A DNA stretch of 38,481 nt from Lachnospiraceae bacterium (GTDB lineage Bacteria > Bacillota > Clostridia > Lachnospirales > Lachnospiraceae): positions 1-38,481 of the forward strand of contig CAJTEW010000026.1 of assembly GCA_910575605.1 (NCBI GenBank), written 5' to 3'. Below the pieces are notes generated by a model. That model was given only the letters and a program-made list of their open reading frames with translations, did not search any database and had not been told where the DNA came from. Position 1 is the first letter of the stretch; the number at the start of each line of letters is the position of its first letter. A program made the position numbers and the translations under genes. Shown piece after piece: positions 34,147 through 38,481 of the stretch.

Positions 34147-34577
34147 TGAATAACACAAATAAGATAAAACATTTAGAAATGATTGAAAATATCATTGAAC
34201 GAATGGCAAAGAACTGTTTTCAATTAAAAGCCTGGACGATGACTCTGGTTGTATTAATTGGAGGTCTTGCAGCAAAGGATACTGAGCGTAAATTTATAAT
34301 AATCGCATTCATACCGATTATTGTGTTCTGGCTACTTGACACGTATTATTTACGTTTGGAACGCCAGTACAGAATTTTGTATAAGACTGTTACTGAAAAG
34401 CGTGATGATGAAATTGATTTTTCGATGGATTTATCACAGATTCAGAATATGAGTATCTCTGATAGCAAAAAGATTTGTCCTTTAAATTGCTTTTTGTCAA
34501 CGACAGAAATCGTCTTTTATTTACCTATTACGGTAACATTAGGTGTAATTATTTACATATTAAATATTTTTGGCTAA
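34146..34577 (+). CDS. Small 3-TM membrane protein, putative defence effector
   Basis: A 143-residue protein with an N-terminal helix (MNNTNKIKHLEMIENIIERMAKNCFQLK) and hydrophobic segments at about 30-45, 51-68 and 118-141, plus a central charged segment. Shape resembles small membrane effectors (SLATT/S-4TM-like) attached to nucleotide-signalling defence systems, but I cannot assign a family firmly. It starts on the last base of the RloB stop and is 12 bases before the TIR gene, so its stoichiometry is tied to both. Confidence 0.75.
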   Translation: MNNTNKIKHLEMIENIIERMAKNCFQLKAWTMTLVVLIGGLAAKDTERKFIIIAFIPIIVFWLLDTYYLRLERQYRILYKTVTEKRDDEIDFSMDLSQIQNMSISDSKKICPLNCFLSTTEIVFYLPITVTLGVIIYILNIFG

Positions 34578-34589
34578 GGAGGATTATGA

Positions 34590-35270
34590 ATGGGTCATAA
34601 AATTTTTGTTTCTTATAAATACGCAGATGCAGATGTGAAAAACCTCACTTGGTGGGGAAACTCTACAGTTCGTGATTACGTTACTGAATTCCAAAATAAA
34701 CTATCCGATGAAGATGACATCAATAAAGGTGAAGAAGATGATGAAGATCTTAGCGGACTGAGCGAAGAAGTTATTTGGGAAAAGTTGAAAAATCGTATCT
34801 ATGATAGTTCTGTGACAGTTGTATTTATTTCTCCAAATATGCGAGAATCGGGTAAAGCTGACAGAGACCAGTGGATTCCATGGGAAATCTCGTATTCCCT
34901 TAAAGAAATTTCGAGAAAAACAGGTAAAAGTGTTACCAGTAGAAGCAATGCCATGGTTGCAGTAGTTCTTCCGGATAGTAATGGATCATATTCTTATTAT
35001 TTGGAATCAAGAACCTGCTGTTCTTCGTATTGTACAACACATCATACGGATAAACTTTTTACGATATTAGCAAAGAATAAGTTTAATCTCGAAGATCCTT
35101 CTACCAGAGAATGTACCAACAATGAAGGTAAAATCTGGACAAGTCCGAATCCAAGTTATATTGGTGCAGTAAAGTGGGATGCATTCATTGCAGATTATAA
35201 AAAATACATAGATGCTGCAATCGAACGTCAGGATAATATTGATGATTATACAATCCGAAAAGAAGTATAA
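34590..35270 (+). CDS. TIR-like (DUF1863/ThsB-like) domain protein
   Basis: A 226-residue protein: KIFVSYKYADADV (residues 4-16) is the TIR first strand; VTVVFISPNMRES (75-87) and DRDQWIPWEISYSLKE (91-106) supply the conserved strand and the W-x2-WE motif with candidate catalytic Glu99. The fold is that of MTH538/ThsB TIR proteins, which in Thoeris sense phage and make NAD-derived signals. An acidic insertion (DEDDINKGEEDDED) lies at 40-53. AAGGAGG precedes ATG 34590. No ThsA-type SIR2/SLOG partner is nearby; the membrane protein or nuclease may be the effector. Confidence 0.87.
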   Translation: MGHKIFVSYKYADADVKNLTWWGNSTVRDYVTEFQNKLSDEDDINKGEEDDEDLSGLSEEVIWEKLKNRIYDSSVTVVFISPNMRESGKADRDQWIPWEISYSLKEISRKTGKSVTSRSNAMVAVVLPDSNGSYSYYLESRTCCSSYCTTHHTDKLFTILAKNKFNLEDPSTRECTNNEGKIWTSPNPSYIGAVKWDAFIADYKKYIDAAIERQDNIDDYTIRKEV

Positions 35271-35288
35271 ATTTGTGGTAGGTTTGTC

Positions 35289-36722
35289 TTGGTGGCGATA
35301 TACGAAGGGATGAAAGAATATATGGAAGATAAATTTATATCCGAATTTTTCGAGTTAGATGATGAGTTGGATGAATTAGGTGTTTTTGATTCTATAATGA
35401 ATAAAGACAGTCACTTTTTTATTAACATATTGCGTCTCAAAAAATCAAAAACACCTGAATTTGCGAATGCATATAATAGGGTCAATGAATTCTTTGGAAC
35501 TCTTATGCTTTTACTGGATAATTCAAAAGAAAAAAATGATAAGTTATATAATGCAGCATTAAATCGTTTTGATTTTCCAGGTGTAAATGGAATAAATCTT
35601 GGTCTGTCAGAAACGGGTGTGGATGCAGGCTTTGGTCCTGTTTTATCAGCACAAGTAATCAATGATGCTTTTGAAATTGTTAAAGCTGGATCGAAGCAAC
35701 CAGAAATTTTTCAGTTGGTGGGTTTGTTTGAAAATAATGTAGCAGCTGATCGATTAAGTGATATGATTGCTTCAATCATACTGGAAGATATTAAAGAATA
35801 CACACGACGTATAAATAGAGAACTGAATCTTGATTCAGAACATTATGGGGAAATCACGTTTCAAGATGGTATAGCAATAAATCCATATAAAAAATGTGAA
35901 TTACTATATGTTCCGAAAGAGATTTTACATGAAATTCCAATAGCTCGATGCTGGAGTGATATAGATCGGGTCATATCCGAAAACGAAGCAATACGAGCTG
36001 AAGTAAATGAGGCTGTTGGTTCTGAATGGGGAAAAATGCGTGCAGCTGAAAAGAAGGATTATTTAAAACAATATGTTTTCAAAGATGCTAAACGCTGTGG
36101 ACGTTTAATAAATGGTTATAAAAATGCAGATATTGAAGAATATTCTGTAGAAAAAGATTTGGACTACTTTGTATCAGATACTTTTAAGCGAATGAAAAAA
36201 AGTGGGATGTTCGAATTTTTAGAGCATGCAGATAAATCTGAAATTAGTAGTTTAGACGCTGCCATTAGTATTTTGAAGATTTTTAAAGAGTGGGTTGAAT
36301 GGAACAAAGGCTGGGACGAAATACAATCAGCCTCAACTACCAGACGTGAAAAAGCCGTACAGAGATTACTTCATTTAAGTGGAAAACACTATTGTACAGA
36401 AAATAATATCGATATGTCATTTGAAGCCAATGAAGGACCTGGTCCAGTAGATTTGAAAATCAGCAGAGGAAATGACAAAACGGTTGTGGAGATAAAACTT
36501 TCATCCAATGATGATTATATGCATGGATACGAGCAACAAATTGAGGATTATGCGCGAGCAGAAGGTACGGACAAAAGGATTTTTGTTTATGTGCAAGTAG
36601 GCAATCCTATCAGAGATTCTAAAATACAGAAAAGACATCAACAAAGAGTTGAAAATGGAGAAAATCCACCAGTACTTTTTATGATTGATTCTCAGAAAAA
36701 GAAATCTGCAAGCAAATCATAA
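35289..36722 (+). CDS. Large protein with C-terminal PD-(D/E)XK nuclease domain
   Basis: A 477-residue protein. Residues 1-340 are mainly helical and not recognised (motif LLYVPKEILHEIPIARCW at 205-222). The C-terminal domain (about 350-440) has GPGPVDLKIS (D388), TVVEIKLS (E401, K403) and YEQQIEDY (QxxxY), the full PD-(D/E)XK core with RecB-type helix. Start TTG 35289 with GGTAGG upstream; ATG 35310 is the alternative. It is 18 bases after the TIR gene and last in the operon. Probably a DNase effector or sensor. Confidence 0.8.
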   Translation: MVAIYEGMKEYMEDKFISEFFELDDELDELGVFDSIMNKDSHFFINILRLKKSKTPEFANAYNRVNEFFGTLMLLLDNSKEKNDKLYNAALNRFDFPGVNGINLGLSETGVDAGFGPVLSAQVINDAFEIVKAGSKQPEIFQLVGLFENNVAADRLSDMIASIILEDIKEYTRRINRELNLDSEHYGEITFQDGIAINPYKKCELLYVPKEILHEIPIARCWSDIDRVISENEAIRAEVNEAVGSEWGKMRAAEKKDYLKQYVFKDAKRCGRLINGYKNADIEEYSVEKDLDYFVSDTFKRMKKSGMFEFLEHADKSEISSLDAAISILKIFKEWVEWNKGWDEIQSASTTRREKAVQRLLHLSGKHYCTENNIDMSFEANEGPGPVDLKISRGNDKTVVEIKLSSNDDYMHGYEQQIEDYARAEGTDKRIFVYVQVGNPIRDSKIQKRHQQRVENGENPPVLFMIDSQKKKSASKS

Positions 36723-36732
36723 TATAGATTCT

Positions 36733-36773
36733 AAGGGCTGATCTGAAAGTCTGGTTCATCAGATACAGCCCTT
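36733..36773 (+). terminator. Terminator of the defence operon
   Basis: AAGGGCTGATCTGA (36733-36746) pairs with TCAGAT-A-CAGCCCTT (36759-36773), one bulge, followed by GTTT. It closes the five-gene unit before the converging relaxase gene. Confidence 0.78.
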
Positions 36774-36813
36774 GTTTAATATTGAATTTGATGAAATATT
36801 ATGACAATACTTC

Positions 36814-38043
36814 CTATAATTCCTGTGATTGATGAATTTTTTGAGCAACCGATTTAAGATTAGTTTTTTCGTTAATTTCTGCCTTTTTGCGATTCAATTT
36901 ATCCAAAACGGACGTCCTTGCCTTTGCCCTAATCTGTTCTGTTCCAGCCCTTTTCACTTCCGGCTGTATAAGTTTATTCTGAATTTTCAGAACAGCACTT
37001 TGCATAGCATTTTTGATTTTAGCAATCACGCCATCCAATCGCTTGGCAGCATATTCACGCTCTTTCTTAGATGTTTTTCGTTCTGGAGAAAGTACCCAGT
37101 TTTTTGATTCTTCTACCAATCGGATATCTTCCAGATGGGTTTCTTTTTTGACAGCAGCAGTAACAACTTCAACTGCTTTGTCGTAAGCAATATCGGAAAC
37201 TTCATCAATCAGTGCTTCCACATCTTCAATTTTTATAGTCAATTCTTCGAGCTTTTCTTCCTGCAAAGCCAACTGTTCTTTCTGTTTGGCAAGGATATAG
37301 TCCTGTTTTTCTAAATATTTTCGTCCGCCATACTCCGGTTCTTCTTCTAACTGTAATCCATATTTTTTTGCAATATCAAACAGTAATGCACGACAGGCAG
37401 AATCAAATACCATCTTACGATTATTATTTCGCCCTGCTGGTTTTTCTGGATTTGGCAAATCAAAACCAAGCTTTTCTAACGCTTTTTCCTGTTGTGGAAA
37501 TAATTCTCCATATTGATTTTCGCAATCGAATACATGGCGTTCATGGATATGCGGTGTGCTCTCATCCAGATGAAGTGCCCAATCCAATATGTGAACATGA
37601 GCACCAAATCGTTCGGTAATTTCAACCATAAAATCCATAACTATCTGTAATAATATATCTGGTGAAATGTGATTGTCTAAAGTGCCAATTTGATAGATGG
37701 TTTCTTCCGGGCAGGTTTTCTTATGTTTTAAGATATCTGATGTGGTGCGATTGCGTTCCGGGTGCCGATTCTTAATATTACGTTCATTTTGTCTTTCAAT
37801 AAATTCTTTATAATGAACAGAATAATAAAGTTCTTCTACTTCTTCAAATGTGTTTGCCAGTTCACATTCATTTTCTTTATCATAGAAAGTACGATAACCT
37901 TTGAAACAGTCCCAGTAGATATTTCCTTTTGCTCGTTCTCCATCAATGTGCCCACTATTGTTAATATTAAAACTGCGGTCATTGTGCTTAGGATTGTAAG
38001 CACCATTTTTCCCGGCACGACCATTGTGTCTTGTTAATTTCAT
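36814..38043 (-). CDS. Mob/Pre-like (MOBV-type) relaxase
   Basis: A 409-residue protein with the histidine triad HLDESTPHIHE (H158, H165, H167) typical of Mob/Pre relaxases, preceded by an N-terminal RHNGRAGKNGAYNPKHNDR region, and followed by a long Lys/Glu coiled coil (about 235-400). Such proteins nick oriT for mobilisation of small plasmids and transposons. GGAGG precedes ATG 38043 on the minus strand. Unrelated to the MobP relaxase of the ICE, so it belongs to a different mobilisable element. The oriT is probably in the hairpin-rich region immediately upstream. Confidence 0.82.
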   Translation of the reverse strand: MKLTRHNGRAGKNGAYNPKHNDRSFNINNSGHIDGERAKGNIYWDCFKGYRTFYDKENECELANTFEEVEELYYSVHYKEFIERQNERNIKNRHPERNRTTSDILKHKKTCPEETIYQIGTLDNHISPDILLQIVMDFMVEITERFGAHVHILDWALHLDESTPHIHERHVFDCENQYGELFPQQEKALEKLGFDLPNPEKPAGRNNNRKMVFDSACRALLFDIAKKYGLQLEEEPEYGGRKYLEKQDYILAKQKEQLALQEEKLEELTIKIEDVEALIDEVSDIAYDKAVEVVTAAVKKETHLEDIRLVEESKNWVLSPERKTSKKEREYAAKRLDGVIAKIKNAMQSAVLKIQNKLIQPEVKRAGTEQIRAKARTSVLDKLNRKKAEINEKTNLKSVAQKIHQSQEL

Positions 38044-38065
38044 TATGATAGTCCTCCATTCTTTG

Positions 38066-38340
38066 AAAATTTCCCTGAAAGGGATTTCGACAGCGAAGCT
38101 GATTCCTGGCTGCTTTTAGCGTCAAGTAATACCCAGTATTAAGTGGCGAAGCGCCACTGAACTGGGCAAGGCGGCTGCCCTTGACCTGCACAGGGGGATT
38201 GCATTCCCTGTACTCATGCACAAAGGAATTGCATTCCTCTGTACACCTGCTCCGAAAGAGCAGATTTCATCACAGATGTGATTTCAAGCAGTTCTTTCGG
38301 TTTATGCCAAATCATTCGCAGGATAATTTGGCATAAGAAA
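38066..38340 (-). repeat. Array of at least eight small hairpins upstream of the relaxase
   Basis: Consecutive stems: TCCCT/AGGGA (38070s), CAGC/GCTG (38090s), TAATAC/GTATTA (38127-38141), AGTGGCG/CGCCACT (38142-38158), GGGCA/TGCCC (38164-38180), ACAGGG/CCCTGT (38190-38211), a related ACA-AGGAA/TTCCT-TGT (38220-38242), CTGCTC/GAGCAG (38247-38263), ATCACA/TGTGAT (38269-38282) and TTATGCCAAAT/ATTTGGCATAA (38302-38336). Two are tandem near-copies (TGCACARRGGRATTGCATTCC). No protein is supported here. Possibly oriT plus a structured 5' leader. Confidence 0.8.
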
Positions 38341-38369
38341 AGCCGATGCATTGACTCTTTGTTCAAATG

Positions 38370-38481
38370 ATATGCTCCCCTTATGGTAGACAGATAAAAT
38401 AATAAAACTGTCACTATAAGGAGGAGCATATTTTATGGGACAACATTCAAAATACTCTTTTGAGATGAAACTGGATGCCGT
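38370..38481 (+). mobile_element. IS3-like insertion sequence, left end (cut by window)
   Basis: The segment begins with ATATGCTCCCCTTATGGTAGACAG, which folds back on CTGTCACTATAAGGAGGAGCATAT to give a ~22-bp imperfect hairpin, and leads into a transposase start. The junction with the hairpin array suggests insertion into the relaxase upstream region. The other end is outside the window, so the exact terminal repeat cannot be confirmed. Confidence 0.65.
38435..38481 (+). CDS. IS3-family transposase OrfA, N-terminus only
   Basis: ATG 38435, with AGGAGG upstream, encodes MGQHSKYSFEMKLDAV and runs off the window. The K-YS-E-KL-AV pattern is the first helix of the transposase HTH in IS3/IS150-type OrfA proteins. 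The ribosome site lies in the 3' arm of the IS-end hairpin. Confidence 0.65.
   Translation, partial: MGQHSKYSFEMKLDA

Noticed and set aside
38066-38340. CRISPR-like array
   Set aside because: The repeats are palindromic stems of differing sequence, not identical direct repeats with unique spacers, and no cas genes are present.
37988-38429. Two minus-strand frames (77 and 71 codons) across the hairpin array
   Set aside because: They follow the inverted repeats and have no ribosome sites or recognisable motifs; the palindromic DNA explains the open frames.

Overview
The window reads as a gut Clostridia (Lachnospiraceae/Oscillospiraceae-type) chromosome carrying nested mobile DNA. I infer this from the gene families (Tn1549-like conjugation genes of the CD1108/CD1110/Maff2 type, TnpW, a DUF4368-type large serine recombinase), strong AGGAGG ribosome sites, frequent TTG/GTG starts, and a sharp switch from GC-rich DNA (about 1-24.9 kb) to AT-rich DNA (about 25-38.5 kb). 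No species can be named from the sequence alone.

Region 1 (1-24985) is the right-hand part of an integrative conjugative element (ICE). It opens inside the 3' end of a group II intron that interrupts the VirD4/TraG coupling-protein gene. Next comes the conjugation module: Maff2, VirB6-like, PrgI (VirB3-like), VirB4 ATPase, an orphan SPPY DNA methylase, a membrane-anchored CHAP hydrolase, DUF4315, DUF4366 and topoisomerase III. It is followed by an anti-restriction/accessory module: a 1108-residue ArdA-ArdC-YodL-DUF4316 polyprotein, a conserved unknown, TTRAP and a Cys-rich VLP protein. On the minus strand lie a HEAT-repeat cargo gene, the MobP relaxase, MobC and an XRE regulator. An AT-rich cargo block holds an elaborate attenuator leader, a Cys-rich KTR gene and a Cfr/RlmN-family radical SAM rRNA methylase. 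The element ends with a sigma factor, an HTH protein, a hairpin-rich leader, TnpW and the serine recombinase. Two 99-bp oriT-like sequences lie in inverted orientation 7.4 kb apart.

Region 2 (about 24974-25830) is the insertion junction. The ICE has split a resident serine recombinase gene after its DDGVSGYKF motif. Only the first ~52 codons remain (minus strand), preceded by a 62-residue partner ORF and a hairpin-bearing non-coding stretch.

Region 3 (25837-32157) is AT-rich accessory DNA, all on the plus strand: a GNAT acetyltransferase, a GyrI-like protein, an alpha/beta hydrolase, an XRE regulator with a DEDDh-exonuclease/NUMOD1-like fusion, and an AbrB-glycosyltransferase pair.

Region 4 (32182-36773) is the most interesting part. 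It is a compact five-gene operon bounded by intrinsic terminators with its own promoter: RloA-like AAA ATPase, RloB-like protein, small 3-TM protein, TIR (DUF1863-like) protein, and a large protein ending in a PD-(D/E)XK nuclease domain. The domain content strongly suggests an anti-phage (abortive-infection) system. The five-gene combination is one I do not recognise as a named system.

Region 5 (36814-38481) holds a Mob/Pre-like relaxase on the minus strand, a striking run of at least eight small hairpins in its 5' region, and the left end of an IS3-like insertion sequence cut off by the window edge.
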